This document shows, piece by piece, positions 1 to 12,222 of a stretch of DNA of 64,000 nt. The number at the start of each line of letters is the position of its first letter. Position 1 is the first letter of the stretch. The notes beneath the pieces are model-generated. The model was not told where the DNA came from, ran no database searches, and saw only the letters and a list, made by a program, of their open reading frames with translations. Source of the DNA: Actinostola sp. cb2023 (taxonomy: Eukaryota > Cnidaria > Anthozoa > Actiniaria > Actinostolidae); the NCBI GenBank assembly GCA_033675265.1, contig JAUJYZ010001301.1, forward strand, positions 52,501-116,500, given 5' to 3'. The position numbers were made by a program, and so were the translations under genes.

Positions 1-61
1 TTGGCACGATTTCTCCGCCAAATATGTACAACTTTCAACATTTATTGCAATTGCAGTTTAG

Positions 62-1654
62 CAGGAGCCCATAAGTAGGAGCGTCCATGCTCTATATTGG
101 GTCTGTGTCACAGCGTTTTCACAAGTGTGGTTATTTTTAGAACAGTTTTTCTGTCAATTGACCAATCAGAGAACGTTTCCGGTATGGCGGTTTCATTTCC
201 GGTTTCACGTCAAAAATAAAATGGCGGAATTTCGAAAGACCCGAAGAGATGAATGTACAAATAAAAGTCAGGATTATCCAGTTTTCTTTGTGTCTGATTC
301 ACAATTTTATCATACCAACAACTTCCCGGGATTCCATAGGCAGCTACTTTGAACCTTGACCTAAAATTCTAGACTGCGTTTCCCGAACGAAGTGAACTTA
401 CAGGATTTGAATTGAAGTGATGGCCAGGCGGTTCGAGGATAGATAATGTGAACGCGTGTTTTCTGATCAGAAATACCAGTTCCTGTTTACCTCACGGAGA
501 AATACAAACGTATTATGAAGCGTTGTGCCTCTGAAACGTTAGAAAGTCAAAGTTAAAGTCAAGTAAGGTGCATTGAAAGCGATAGTCTATTTAGGCAGTT
601 GGCTTGTAATTTGGTTTTTCGCTTCTGTCAATCAACATGAAAAATCAGAAAACTTAAAAATAAAAGTCAGAAGACCCACCAAATGGAAACCAAATATGAT
701 TTTGAGCTACATTATGGATCATTTGGTCGAATAATGTATCAGTTTAGTTTTCAATTCGTTTGAGTTTTGAATTTGATTAATTGACAAGTTCCAGCCGACT
801 GTTTGAATGTCTGAGTACCGGCGTAGTAAATGAAGGTCACTGAATTTAAAAACAAAGCAATTTTGAGTCAGTTTCGCTCAACTCTTCTATATATTGACAG
901 TGAAGCGTGTGTATAAAATAATAAGCTCAGTGAATGAAGGTGTTTTTATTAATATATTTCAAATCGGCAGACTCACAAAAATATTCACAATCCATTTTTA
1001 AGTCATTTTAGGTAACAGAAAAGACACAACAAATGACAACAAATACGCTTACTTTAACCAATCTTATTTGTAATTTGATTCACTCGTCTTGTCGCTCATG
1101 CAGTTTCAGCGAATTTGTTTTTGAATAGCATTATCAGTCTTCAAACTCCACAACGATAATTACAAGATACCACTAAACCACATCCAAGACTGATAAATTG
1201 AATTCATGCACTTTCTGACGAAATAGTTTAGACGAAAATATGTCTTTGAAAGTCTTCGGCTAATTTGCATCCATACGCTACAACTTTGTACAACAGCTTC
1301 TCAGTCGGTCCCTTCGTGTTCGAGTTCTTCGAACCACTTGCTTTGGATGCCTTTAGAAGCACAATCGTCACCACTATCACTTTCAAGTGATTCTGTTGTA
1401 CCGAATGACTCAATACTGCTCTCACTATCACTAGACGATTCGTAGTTTAATTCACTTGAAGAATCTCTTTGTCGCTATCGGATGCCATCTTTATTTTACC
1501 TGCCATCTCATCAAAATTTAAAAAAAACGTCATACCGGAAACGTTCTCTGATTGGTCTAAATTCGCGGGAAAACTGTTCTAAAAATAACCACACTTGTGA
1601 AAACGCTGTGACACTACCCAATACCGTATGGACGCTCCTACTTATGGGCTCCTG
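62..1654. mobile_element. TIR DNA transposon, 1.59 kb, non-autonomous
   Basis: The ends are inverted copies starting CAGGAGCCCATAAGTAGGAG; the TIR similarity runs about 130 bp inward (62-200 against 1530-1654). The element is flanked by an exact 7-bp duplication, AGTTTAG, at 55-61 and 1655-1661. The interior is AT-rich and has no long ORF. Related ends occur at 48223-48365, 50570-50701 and 58794-59860, so this is a family. CAG-type ends with a 7-8 bp duplication suggest a hAT-like superfamily, which is inference. Confidence 0.75.
1300..1490 (-). pseudogene. Acidic Ser/Asp-rich coding remnant inside the TIR element
   Basis: On the minus strand an ATG at about 1490 opens MASDSDKEILQVN and stops. 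In a neighbouring frame an acidic stretch follows (YESSSDSESSIES, later SDSGDDCASKG and KWFEELEHEG). The two look like one Ser/Asp-rich N-terminus broken by a one-base offset. It probably derives from a protein of the parent transposon. No catalytic domain is visible and no function is assigned. Confidence 0.3.
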
Positions 1655-1813
1655 AGTTTAGTCAACAAAGAAAATGCCAAGAATGACTCTATGTGAACTC
1701 GAAGAAAATACGAAGACGATTCACCGGAAGTTGAGCTGCTCATATTAGTAGATTCCAGGCCATCTCGGAAATATCCGCCATCTTGAAGTGGGCGTAAAAT
1801 ATAAAATCGCCCA

Positions 1814-2597
1814 CCGGGACTCGAACCCGCGCGCTAATGAGATAATTTATGCAAAACACTCAAAATCGACCATACACCCAGACTTAAATGCTGAGTCACC
1901 GTATGTTACGTATAGGACGAAGATTTCAGCCTCATCCGCGCTATCGGGTAGTACACAATCAGCGAAGTAGTCAAAGAGGGAGGGAACAGTCGTATCCTAG
2001 TCCTAAATGACTGCCCCTTACCACATCAAGCTATCTGTACTTCCGATTGATTTCGTGGGTAAATTTAGTAGTGTATCGTGTAACGGTTATTGTTATGGTA
2101 ATTTATTGACTAACGTAGTCCTCTGGTTAAGTGCTGGCATTTGGAAACCAGCGACCCGAGGTTCGATTCACGGTACGTGTAACATTTTTTTTCTTTTTTT
2201 TCTTCTTCTTTTGTTTTCTTCTTTTTTTTCTTCTCTTGTTTTTCTCTCTAGTTTTCATTCTCTATTTCTTTCTTTATCTTCTACCATGTTAATACAAAAT
2301 AAACTTATCACAGAAGTTCATATCAGTTGCATACCGCATTAATTGAATCTATGTCCCTGGTGTATTAATTAATGAAATAAAATGTCACTCTTATTAATCA
2401 TAGGGCGATGAAACTATCTGATTAATAATAAATTCAGGATTTACCTAGCTGAATTACCCGGTAAAACGTTCCAAACTACTATCCTGTATCCGTCTGTCTG
2501 TCCGTCCGTTCTTCCCGATCAGTTCGCAGTCTCTCCTTGACCAGTATCTCGCGGCCAGATCATGCAGTCGGCTCAGTCCCAATTTGTTAATTAAGTG
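1814..2597. repeat. 0.79-kb dispersed repeat, copy 1 (tRNA-like boxes)
   Basis: Almost identical over its whole length to 9548-10333. One end carries GGGACTCGAACCCG, the complement of a tRNA B-box. Around 2120-2180 a plus-strand segment has TGGTTAAGTGCTGG and GGTTCGATTC, resembling tRNA A and B boxes, followed by a long pyrimidine tract. A tRNA-derived composite SINE is a possible reading; a true tRNA cloverleaf could not be drawn confidently. Confidence 0.6.
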
Positions 2598-2679
2598 TTC
2601 CCTTGTTTGTTGATCTTGACACGGATTTCAAATGTCCAGTTTGCAGCTATATCATTTGTATGGTAGTATTGGATGCGAC

Positions 2680-3700
2680 ATTCATTTAACTGGACAAAAA
2701 TCGTCATTTTGGGCCATTTTTTACCATTTTGCAAGCCATTTTTGAGCATTTTGCATGGCTTATAGTCTATCAAAAATCGTCATTTTGGGCCATTTTTGAC
2801 CATTTTGCATGGGCTATAATCCATCAAAAATCGTCATTTTGGACCATTTTTGACCATTTTGTATGGGCTGTAGTCCATCAAAAATGATCATTTTGGGACA
2901 TTTTTTACCATTTTGCATCAAAAGCCATCATTTTGGACCATTTTTGACAATTTTGCAAGCCATTTTTGAGCATTTTGCATGGCCTATAGTCTATCAAAAA
3001 TCGTCATTTTGGGCCATTTTTGACCATTTTGTATGGGCTGTAGTCCATCAAAAATCGTCATTTTGGGCCATTTTTGACCATTTTGCATGGCCATAGTCTA
3101 TCAAAAATGATCATTTTGGGACATTTTTTACCATTTTGCATCAAAAGCCATCATTTTGGACCATTTTTGACAATTTTGCAAGCCATTTTTGAGCATTTTG
3201 CATGGCCTATAGTCTATCAAAAATCGTCATTTTGGACCATTTTTTACCATTTTGCAAGCCATTTTTGAACATTTTGCATGGCTTATAGTCTATCAAAAAT
3301 CGTCATTTTGGGCCATTTTTGACCATTTTGCATGGGCTATAATCCATCAAAAATCGTCATTTTGGACCATTTTTGACCATTTTGTATGGGCTGTAGTCCA
3401 TCAAATATCGTCATTTTGGGCCATTTTTGACCATTTTGCATGGGCTATAATCCATCAAAAATCGTCATTTTGGACCATTTTTGAACATTTTGTATGGGCT
3501 ACAGTCCATAAAAAAATGGTCATTTTGGTCCATTTTTGACCATTTTGCACGGGCAAATGTCGTCATTTTGGACCATTTTTGAACATTTTGTATGGGCTGT
3601 AGTCCATCAAATGTCGTCATTTAATTTTGGGCCATTTTTGACCATTTTGAACGGGCTATAGTCCATCAAATGTTGTCATTTTGGACCATTTACACAATGC
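2680..3700. repeat. 54-bp satellite array (CCATTTTGCATGGGCTATA type)
   Basis: Roughly 18 diverged tandem copies of a unit of about 54 bp containing ATCGTCATTTTGGGCCATTT and GACCATTTTGCATGGGC. Some units are partly duplicated or fused. Remnants of the same satellite lie at 7978-8120, 8945-9195 and 11680-11760. ORFs read across it (WAIFDHFAW repeats) are by-products of the repeat. Confidence 0.85.
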
Positions 3701-4009
3701 AGGACTCCATTTAAACTAGCCCTAGGCTAAACTGGATATTGCTGCTGATAAATACAAAATCAATACTTGGAAACGAGACGAAACCGCGGGCTCCGATTGA
3801 TGTGTATCTTTATAGCACTTTAACTTTCCCTCGATGTCTATCTATTTCACTAGTGTTACGCGGTCTCCTTTCTACTGAGTAGTTATTGGTTGCATTAAGA
3901 GCCTTTGTATACCCGTCAAGTGTACCATATGAAAATATGACATGAGTTGAATATTTTATTTATTTTATTTTTGATCATTTATTTCAAGCCATATCATCAA
4001 CATCACCGT

Positions 4010-4352
4010 CTTCTTCTTCTACATGTACCTCTCCTTTTTCTTCTCTTCTTGTTCTTGTTTTTGTCTTCTTCTTCTAGCTTCTTCTTCTTCTTCTTCTTCT
4101 TCTTCTTTTTCTGCCTCTTCTTCTTCGCCTCTTCTTCTTCTTCTTCTTCCTCTACATCATCTGCTTCTACATGTACTTATTCTTTCTTATTCTTCAGTAT
4201 TCTTCCTCTTCTTCTTCTTCCTCTAACTCTTCCTCTTCTTCTTCATTTTCTTCTTCTTCATTTTCTTCTTCTTCATTTTCTTCCTCTAATCTTCCTTTTC
4301 TTCTTCTTCTCCTTCATTTTCTTCCTCTTCTTCAGCTTCCTCTTCCTCAATA
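4010..4352. repeat. CTT-rich pyrimidine microsatellite
   Basis: An impure (CTT)n/(CCT)n tract on the plus strand, polypurine on the other. The overlapping Ser/Phe/Leu-rich ORFs are low-complexity artefacts. Confidence 0.85.
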
Positions 4353-4780
4353 ACTGGCGTTGTATTAATATTAATATTTATTTTCTTGTATACTAGACTG
4401 GCCTGAATCAGGGACCCTGAATCAATAGTGCGAACCCTTACACATACATTGTATTTAAACACTATACAATACAATACACACTTTTAAATGACTCGTTCGA
4501 TCGAGGGCTTTTTGGAGACATTTAACATTCACTACTGATCACACACTTCTTGCAACATTCTAATATTCTATACACCCACCACTCATCTCACTGGTTCATT
4601 TAGTACTTTAATGTAAGACGAGCTATCGACTGCTACATTCGATTCATTTCATAGACACCCACCTTTTCATCAATAGAATTACCCAACAATTCATGGTTCC
4701 GAAACTCCATAGTTACTGTTGCTATGTCCCACAAGTCATCACATTTTATCAAAAATCAGCACCGGAAAAAGCGCGATTGA

Positions 4781-5176
4781 AGAATATTGTATATGGGGTT
4801 TTATTAGCTAGATACTCTGACCATCTAGTACAATATTGTATATGGGGTTTTATTAGCTAGATACTCTGACCATCTAGTACAATATTGTATATGGGGTTTT
4901 ATTAGCTAGATACTCTGACCATCTAGTACAAATATTGTATATGGGGTTTTATTAGCTAGATACTCTGACCATCTAGTACAATATTGTATATGGGGTTTTA
5001 TTAGCTAGATACTCTGACCATCTAGTACAATATTGTATATGGGGTTTTATTAGCTAGATACTCTGACCATCTAGTACAATATTGTATATGGGGTTTTATT
5101 AGCTAGATACTCTGACCATCTAGTACAATATTGTATATGGGGTTTTATTAGCTAGATACTCTGACCATCTAGTACA
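4781..5176. repeat. 49-bp satellite, about eight near-identical copies
   Basis: The unit contains TATGGGGTTTTATTAGCTAG and ACTCTGACCATCTAGTA and repeats about eight times with almost no divergence, apart from one extra A near 4930. Near-identity suggests recent expansion. Confidence 0.9.
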
Positions 5177-5179
5177 AAT

Positions 5180-5775
5180 TAAATTTGTAAAATGTTTAAA
5201 ACCTATCTGTAAACTACAATTCAAACATCGTGTTTGTGGGACGTGGATTATTAATTTAAATAAATAAATAATGTATTCACTTATATTGCGCAAATATCAA
5301 TCCTAAAAATTTTCAAATGCGCATTACAATGGTATACAATAATAATATAAAAAATATATAAAAAATAAAAATTAAAAATATGGAAATATTATTCCATTGG
5401 GAATACTGGCAATGGGCTGATTGGTCGTGCGTTTTTTTCCGGGGAATTGTTGTGGAACCATGAATACTGAAATTAAAAACCACCAGTAACTGCTTGTGGA
5501 CTTAGTTTCATTGAAGCCGATAATGTGTGGGGTAAAGCTGTCATGGCGGATCTTGTAAGAACCTCGTATCAAAGGAGACGTATTAGCATCTATTGACCCA
5601 GCTTTGTTAATACGTTAGCTGTGAATGTATTGACACCATTGCTAGCGAGTAAACCGAGATTTTAAGTGCAATGTACTACTAGGAAAAAGTGGACTGTGAA
5701 CAGCACGTTTGCTCTGATTTGCTTGCATGTTTTAGACCCTTTAGAATTTAGCATCGGTACCACGTACATTCCTTC
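5180..5775. other. AT-rich intergenic sequence
   Basis: No exon-like ORF with splice sites, RNA gene or clear repeat boundary was seen here. Confidence 0.5.
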
Positions 5776-5776
5776 A

Positions 5777-5778
<2 letters not shown>

Positions 5779-5809
<31 letters not shown>

Positions 5810-6257
5810 GGTTATTATTATTACTCTTATTATTATTATTATTATTATTCATATTATTATTACTATTATTATTTCTATCTCTTATTTGTAATTTGTTTTG
5901 AGGAATAAAGTTATCATTATTATTATTAAAATTGAAAAAAAAAATATTATTACTATTATTATTATTATTACTATTATTATTATTATTATTACTATTATGA
6001 TTACGATTATGATTATGATTATGATTACTATTATTATTATTACTATTATTATTATTATCATTATTATTATTACTATTATTATTATTATTACTATTATTAT
6101 TATTACTATTATTATTATTATTATTATTAATAAATTATTATTACGATTATTATTATGATTACTATTATGATTATGATTATTATTATGATTACTATTATCA
6201 TGATTTTACTATTATTATTACTATTACTATTATTATTATTATCATTATTATTATATA
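5779..6257. repeat. (TTA)n microsatellite
   Basis: Long TTA/ATT arrays with interspersed GAT, CAT and ACT variants, split by a short unique stretch at about 5875-5945. Confidence 0.9.
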
Positions 6258-6599
6258 ATTATAAGTATTACTCGGGCTTCCTGTGGAATGTTCGAGTTAT
6301 AAAGTATGTTTTCTTTGGTTCGTCGCCATCGTCGTACGTCACAAACCGCCAACTGAGTTATACAGCGCATTCGCTTTGTACATTTATTTATCTGTACTCG
6401 ATTAATGAGGGCTCGTTGATATCATCGTTCTCACTTCTGCGAAAGTGATTTAAAGAAGCATATTATTAATGTTATTCACAACGTAAATTATTCATTATGT
6501 CCAGCATTTCTTATATTGTTATATTTTATTATATTATATTTCAGTATATTTTATACATATATATATTTTTGATATTTTTAACTCTATTTTTAACACTTA

Positions 6600-6703
6600 G
6601 GATTAGGTTTAAGATTTAAGTATATATATTTTTGGAGTATGATTACGTTGTCCATGTAAAAGCGCTATATAAATAAAGTTATTATTATTATTATTATTAT
6701 TAT
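6600..6703 (+). mobile_element. LINE/SINE-type 3' tail
   Basis: The segment AAGCGCTATATAAATAAAG followed by a (TTA)n tail resembles the 3' ends of many L2-like LINEs and dependent SINEs. The body is not recognisable, so this is a truncated copy or a chance match. Confidence 0.35.
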
Positions 6704-6904
6704 TCCTCGGAGGTTACTCCCATTCGTCGGAAATTTTGAAACTGAACCCTGATTAACTGCGCTTTATAAATATTAAATATTATTATTATTACCAATAGGC
6801 ACCGGAGTAGTGTCTTCCAAGTGGGCGTTGCATAAAATAATTTTCAGCTAAGAGGTACCAAGTGTAAGGCAATAAGTATATTTTGAAATTCCTTTGCATC
6901 TTGC

Positions 6905-7045
6905 GGTTAATTAATTGATTGATTGATTGCTTGGTTGCTTGATTGCTTGATTAATTGCTTGATTGCTTGATTGCTTGATTGCTTGATTGCTTGATTGCTT
7001 GATTGCTTGATTGCTTGCTTGATTGATTGATTGATTGATTGATTT
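6905..7045. repeat. (GATTGCTT)n / (GATT)n microsatellite
   Basis: Tandem GATTGCTT units that pass into plain GATT units at both ends. Confidence 0.9.
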
Positions 7046-7289
7046 TCAAGATTCGCCCATAAGGCAGGTGTTGTACAGTAGGACACGAAGTCCCCTTTAA
7101 AATACATTTTTTACCACAACTAGTCAGTTTCTTGCTCTCTGATTGGCTTAGAGCCGTGGTAAATAAGAGTACATACCACGAACATTGCGTGTTCGCTCGC
7201 GCACGGAGCTAGCGCGCGCTTGAATCAGTTTGTCTTTCAAAATTTCTCGGCGTTTTAAGATGTTTTCTCCGTCTGTTGTGGTAAAAAAC

Positions 7290-7473
7290 AAATTTACGAT
7301 AGTTTCTTGTGGTATGTTCTCTTATTTACCACGGTTGGCGCCATGTCATCGTCAAAATTGTTAAGTGGATCCACTCGGCTACGCCGCCTCGTGAATCCAC
7401 AACAATTTTGACGAATCAATGACGCCAACCGTGGTAAATAAGAGGACATACCACGCGAAACTATCGTAAATTT
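7290..7473. mobile_element. Fold-back MITE
   Basis: AAATTTACGATAGTTTC at the left is matched by GAAACTATCGTAAATTT at the right. Inside, TGTTCTCTTATTTACCACGG pairs with CCGTGGTAAATAAGAGGACA. Only about 40 bp at the centre is unpaired. No coding capacity. Confidence 0.75.
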
Positions 7474-7977
7474 GTTAAACACCACGTCCCACCCAATAAG
7501 AAGGCTACCCAGTATACCCGACCCCTGATGAATTCCCAGTATGAAAAAATATATGAAAAACGCCTTTTGACAATGTTAGGGCTACGAAATATAATTCAAA
7601 TATGCAACTGTCATTATTTTATTTGCTGAAAGACACTTTAAAAGGTACTGACTTGGTGTCTTGGTGGTCCTTATCAATCGGAGAACCCCTAGGAGGTCAA
7701 ATCAATTCAAATCAGTTGGATTCTGGATTTTGCTGCCTCCAACACCAACACCAACTCTGTAGTGTATTAGAGCACGCTTGCTATCGTCCAAGAGGACTGG
7801 GTGCAACTCCCAGTGGAGTATAAATGGAGTTGAGGCAAATTACACCAATAATCGAATTTTTGTTCATTTTACTGAGAACGAGTTTTTAGAAACTATTATA
7901 CAAAACAATCAAATTAGTAACGAGCCGTTTCGGATCAGTAATTATTACACCAAGAAACGAACAAAGTTAGTTTTGCT

Positions 7978-8120
7978 GACCATTTTGCAAAAATGACCAT
8001 TTTGGACGATTTTTAACCATTTTGCATGATGCGCAATCACCTATCAAAAATTGCCTTTTTGGACGATTTTTGACAATTTTGCATAACCAATAATCACCAA
8101 CAATAATGGACATTTTGTGC
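7978..8120. repeat. Diverged 54-bp satellite remnant
   Basis: CCATTTTGCATGATGCGCAA, GACGATTTTTGACAATTTTG and similar motifs match the 2.7-3.7 kb satellite. Confidence 0.65.
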
Positions 8121-8145
8121 GATTTTTAGCATTTTACTTAACAAA

Positions 8146-8324
8146 TAGATACCATTTTCCCGTGCGTCTGTACTCTTATAGATGCACAGATGACGTCAAA
8201 ATGTGGTGAGAACAAAAAAGTACGCCACGAGACGAAGTCGAGTGGCTTGACTGTTCGTTCTCACCACATTTTGACGTCTTCTGTACATATATTAGAGTAC
8301 AGACGCACGGGAAAATGGAATCTA
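8146..8324. mobile_element. Fold-back MITE inserted in satellite remnant
   Basis: ATAGATACCATTTTCCCGTG at the left pairs with CACGGGAAAATGGAATCTAT at the right, and the pairing continues inward through GTCTGTACTCT and GTGGTGAGAAC. Confidence 0.75.
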
Positions 8325-8329
8325 TATGT

Positions 8330-8940
8330 TTTATATAATATCTAGATGGCGTAGTATTATTAATTTGCTTTATGACAGATTCTTCACTCGTAAAAACGGA
8401 CAGAAAAGAGCATACTGCCTTGTCGTTAAAAAATACAAAAATAACGAAAACAAATAGAAATATGTCATAAAACTTAACTTTATTATTTATCTCTTTACGT
8501 TATAAATATTTCTTACACTTCAGAAAGCCATTTTCCAGATTTGCAGCAATTTGCTCTTCTTTTGACAGTCATATTGTAAAAACTGCCGATCGAGTGACAA
8601 AGTCAACAACAAAAAGCTCAAAAACATGCCCTAAACATGGCTCAAATACCATGAAAACCCACACAAATGAACTGGACAATTTTTGTGAACAGTTACATGA
8701 ACATTAAATCTTACGGTAGTTTGAAAACGTACCTCAAAAAAGTAATTTTGTAGTCACAAAATCGCTAAAACAGCAACTCAGGTTTCAGCAAATTTCCAAG
8801 ATGGCGATTTGTGATGACGTCATTCAAAGTTTCAGCCAATGAGCGCACGCGTTATATTGTAGTGACGCCATCTGTGTGTCTGTCCTCTAATAACACATGG
8901 CTCTCGACCAATCAAATCGCGCGTAATATACCAATTATTA
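8330..8940. other. AT-rich intergenic sequence
   Basis: No supported gene or RNA. The 8810-8940 part (GATGACGTCAT, then CCAATCAAATCGCGCG) looks like the edge of another DNA element, but no partner end was found. Confidence 0.4.
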
Positions 8941-8944
8941 TATA

Positions 8945-9195
8945 AATGGGTTATAGTCCATCAAAAATCGTCGTTTAACGTTTTGGCCCGTTTTTGAGCA
9001 TTTTCTATTAGCAACATTTTTTATCAAAAGTGTCATATTGGGCCATTGTTGATCATTTTGCATGGGCTATAAGCCATCAAAAATCGCCATTTTGGTCCAT
9101 TTTTGACCATTTTGCAAGGGCTATTGTCCATCAAATATCGACATTTTTCACCATTTTTCACCATTTTGTATGGGCTATAGTCCATTAAAAATCGT
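8945..9195. repeat. 54-bp satellite remnant
   Basis: Four to five diverged units with CCATCAAAAATCGCCATTTT and CATTTTGCAAGGGCTATTG, matching the 2.7-3.7 kb array. Confidence 0.75.
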
Positions 9196-9547
9196 ATTTT
9201 CCACAGGAAGCCCGACTAATAATAAATGTCTATAGCGGCATTGCTGTCCTAAGCGCTTTACAATCATCTTAAAGCAGTCTTGCCTACTGTGTTTAATGCC
9301 GTTTTTTGCGCAACTCAGCAATAAACGGCAAGCACATGCTGCTCATGTATTATTTAATAAACTTTTGATATAGATAATTTTATCTTTCTTGTATTTATCT
9401 ATCTCTCGATGAAAATCGCCATTTATGAAAAATAAAAGTTAAATTTTAAAACTGATCAGATTGGTTCAAAACGTCAAAGAAAAGCAATAGAAAAGCAACG
9501 AAAAATAATATTAAAAAGATTAACAGAAAGAAAAAAAAGTGACCGGA

Positions 9548-10333
9548 CCGGGACTCGAACCCGCGCGCTACTGAGATAATTTATGCAAAACACTAAAAAT
9601 CGACTATACACCCAGACTTAAATGCTGAGTCACCGTATGTTACGTATAGGACGAAGATTTCAGCCTCATCCGCGCTATCGGGTAGTACACAATCAGCGAA
9701 GTAGTCAAAGAGGGAGGGAACAGTCGTATCCTAGTCCTAAATGACTGCCCCTTACCACATCAAGCTATCTGTACTTCCGATTGATTTCGTGGGTAAATTT
9801 AGTAGTGTATCGTGTAACGGTTATTGTTATGGTAATTTATTGACTAACGTAGTCCTCTGGTTAAGTGCTGGGATTTGGAAACCAGCGACCCGAGGTTCGA
9901 TTCACGGTACGTGTAACATTTTTTTTTTCTTTTTTTTCTTCTTCTTTTGTTTTCTTCTTTTTTTTCTTCTCTTGTTTTTCTCTCTAGTTTTCATTCTCTA
10001 TTTCTTTCTTTATCTTCTACCATGTTAATACAAAATAAACTTATCACAGAAGTTCATATCAGTTGCATACCGCATTAATTGAATCTATGTCCCTGGTGTA
10101 TTAATTAATGAAATAAAATGTCACTCTTATTAATCATAGGACGATGAAACTATCTGATTAATAATAAATTCAGGATTTACCTAGCTGAATTACCCGGTAA
10201 AACGTTCCAAACTACTATCCTGCATCCGTCTGTCTGTCCGTCCGTTCTTCCCGATCAGTCCCCAGTCTCTCCTTGACAAGTATCTCGCGGCCAGATCATG
10301 CAATCGGCTCAGTCCCAATTTGTTAATTAAGTG
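9548..10333. repeat. 0.79-kb dispersed repeat, copy 2
   Basis: Near-identical to 1814-2597, including the reversed B-box (GGGACTCGAACCCG), the tRNA-like boxes near 9857-9905 and the polypyrimidine tract. Its end at TTAATTAAGTG is where the 1.32-kb palindrome begins. Confidence 0.65.
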
Positions 10334-11655
10334 GCCGTCTCTATAAAAACCTCTCAGTCGTTTTCGCTTCTAAAATGAATATCTCCCAAACTCCAGCTAA
10401 TGAAAGACTATATCAAGGTTAAAACTAAAACGGGTTTGGTTTGCTTCAAAATATTTTTGTTTTATTTTATTTTATTTTTTGAAATGATTCCGTCTGAGAG
10501 CTGGTCAAGAGGTCAAATTTGTGCATGAAATTATGCACTTTTTTACGGCGCTGTACAAACTTCGTCTCGCATTATCCAGCGAAACTTTTTATATCATGTT
10601 GTAGATAAATGTATCTAGTTTGTCTAGAGGTAAAGCGTTATTCAATCGGTTCAGCCATTTATGAGAAAATTAGTTGATAATTAACCCCACTAAGATCTAA
10701 CTGAACGGCGGCTCAAAATTACCCAACTTTACTCGATTATTTTGCAAAAGTGGCACCTCGATGGACTCTCTCATTGACACAGTCGGATTGAACATCATTC
10801 CATTTACACAAATCTGTAAAAACCCGTGTACGTTTTGGATATTTCAAAAGTTACGACAATTTCAGTTGGTGCATGTTAGACGATTTACGAATATTAATTA
10901 GGTGCAATATCTCAGATATCTTATCCATATGAAGTTGAAAATAGCTTACCTCCTTCCTAAATCGCTGTATTTGGAAATGTTGACCTGGAATGAAGTCTAG
11001 CATGGGTAAAATGGGAAACATGAGCGATTTAGGAAGGAGGTAAGCCGTTTTCAACTTCATATGGATAAGATATCTGAGATATTGCACCTAATTAATATTC
11101 GTAAATCGTCTAACATGCACCAACTGAAATTGTCGTAACTTTTGAAATATCCAAAACGTACGGCACAGGTTTTTACAGATTTGTGTAAATGAAATGATGT
11201 TCAATCCGATTGCGTCAATGAGAGAGTCCAGCGAGGTGCCACTTTTGCAAAATAATCGAGTAAAGTTGGGTAATTTTGAGCCGCCGTTCAGTTAGATCTT
11301 AGTGGGGTTAATTATCAACTAATTTTCTCATAAACGGCTGAACCGATTAATAACGCTTTACCTCTAGACAAACTAGATACATTTATATACATGATATAAA
11401 AAGTTTCGCTGGATAATGCGAGACGAAGTTTGTACAGTGCCGTAAAGAAGTGCATAATTTCATGCAAATTTGACCTCTTGACCAGCTCTCAGACGGAATC
11501 ATTTCAAAAAATAAAATAAAATAAAATAAAAATATTTTGAAGCAAATCAAACCCGTTTTAGTTTTAACCTTGATATAGTCTTTCATTAGCTAGAGTTTGG
11601 GAGATATTTATTTTAGAAGCGAAAACGACTGAGAGGTTTTGATAGAGACGGCCAG
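10334..11655. mobile_element. 1.32-kb near-perfect palindromic element
   Basis: Two arms of about 635 bp are near-perfect reverse complements around a short spacer near 10970-11020. Outer ends read GCCGTCTCTATAAAAACC and, reversed, GGTTTTGATAGAGACGGC. The sequence TTAAGTG stands at 10327-10333 and again at 11656-11662, consistent with a 7-bp target duplication. Only short ORFs occur, so it is a large fold-back transposon or two inverted copies joined head to head. Confidence 0.8.
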
Positions 11656-11759
11656 TTAAGTGTTTAATTTCCTTGATTTTTGATTGTTTTGCATGGCCTA
11701 TAACCCACCAAAAATGGCCATTGTAAGCGATTTCTGACCATTTTGCATGGGGTCACTGT

Positions 11760-12090
11760 AATTTCGATTCATATACCACAACACTTCGTCTATTTCAATT
11801 TCTATATTTAATTTCACTATAACAATTTTTATTTATATTAAAGCTTATGAAATTTAATCTATAACATAAAAATTTAATCTATAGCATAAACCTGCGATTA
11901 GAGATTCGATTCCTCTTGCTCCCCTCGATGACCCCGCGTCAAAGATAGGGAAGCACAAGGGGTCTCTCATCTCATGGTACAAATCTATTGAATCTAGATA
12001 CAAATATCTATTTTACACAATAATAAATTTGATTTTATTTGCTGCTAATCGATTTATAAAAAGCGTCTGAATGCAAATTATGATCAGTTT
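11760..12090. other. AT-rich intergenic sequence
   Basis: No supported feature. A small satellite remnant lies just to the left (11680-11760). Confidence 0.4.
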
Positions 12091-12222
12091 TTTTTACGCG
12101 TGACGTCATGGTGGCCATGTTGGATCCCGATAACAAAGCATTCCTCATTCGCTTCTCTTGATAGTACCTCCAAACATGTCTTTGTGCTTTTTAAAATCTC
12201 TAGGGATTGAAAACGGTACCAG

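Noticed and set aside
1805..1840. A genuine tRNA gene on the minus strand
   Set aside because: A good B-box sequence, but no convincing D-arm, anticodon stem or acceptor pairing; the motif is repeated within a dispersed element.
2863..3539. WAIFDHFAW-type repeat proteins
   Set aside because: Readings of the 54-bp satellite; since 54 is a multiple of three, frames stay open by periodicity.
6905..7107. CRISPR-like array of short repeats
   Set aside because: Units are contiguous with no unique spacers; it is a microsatellite, and the genome is animal.
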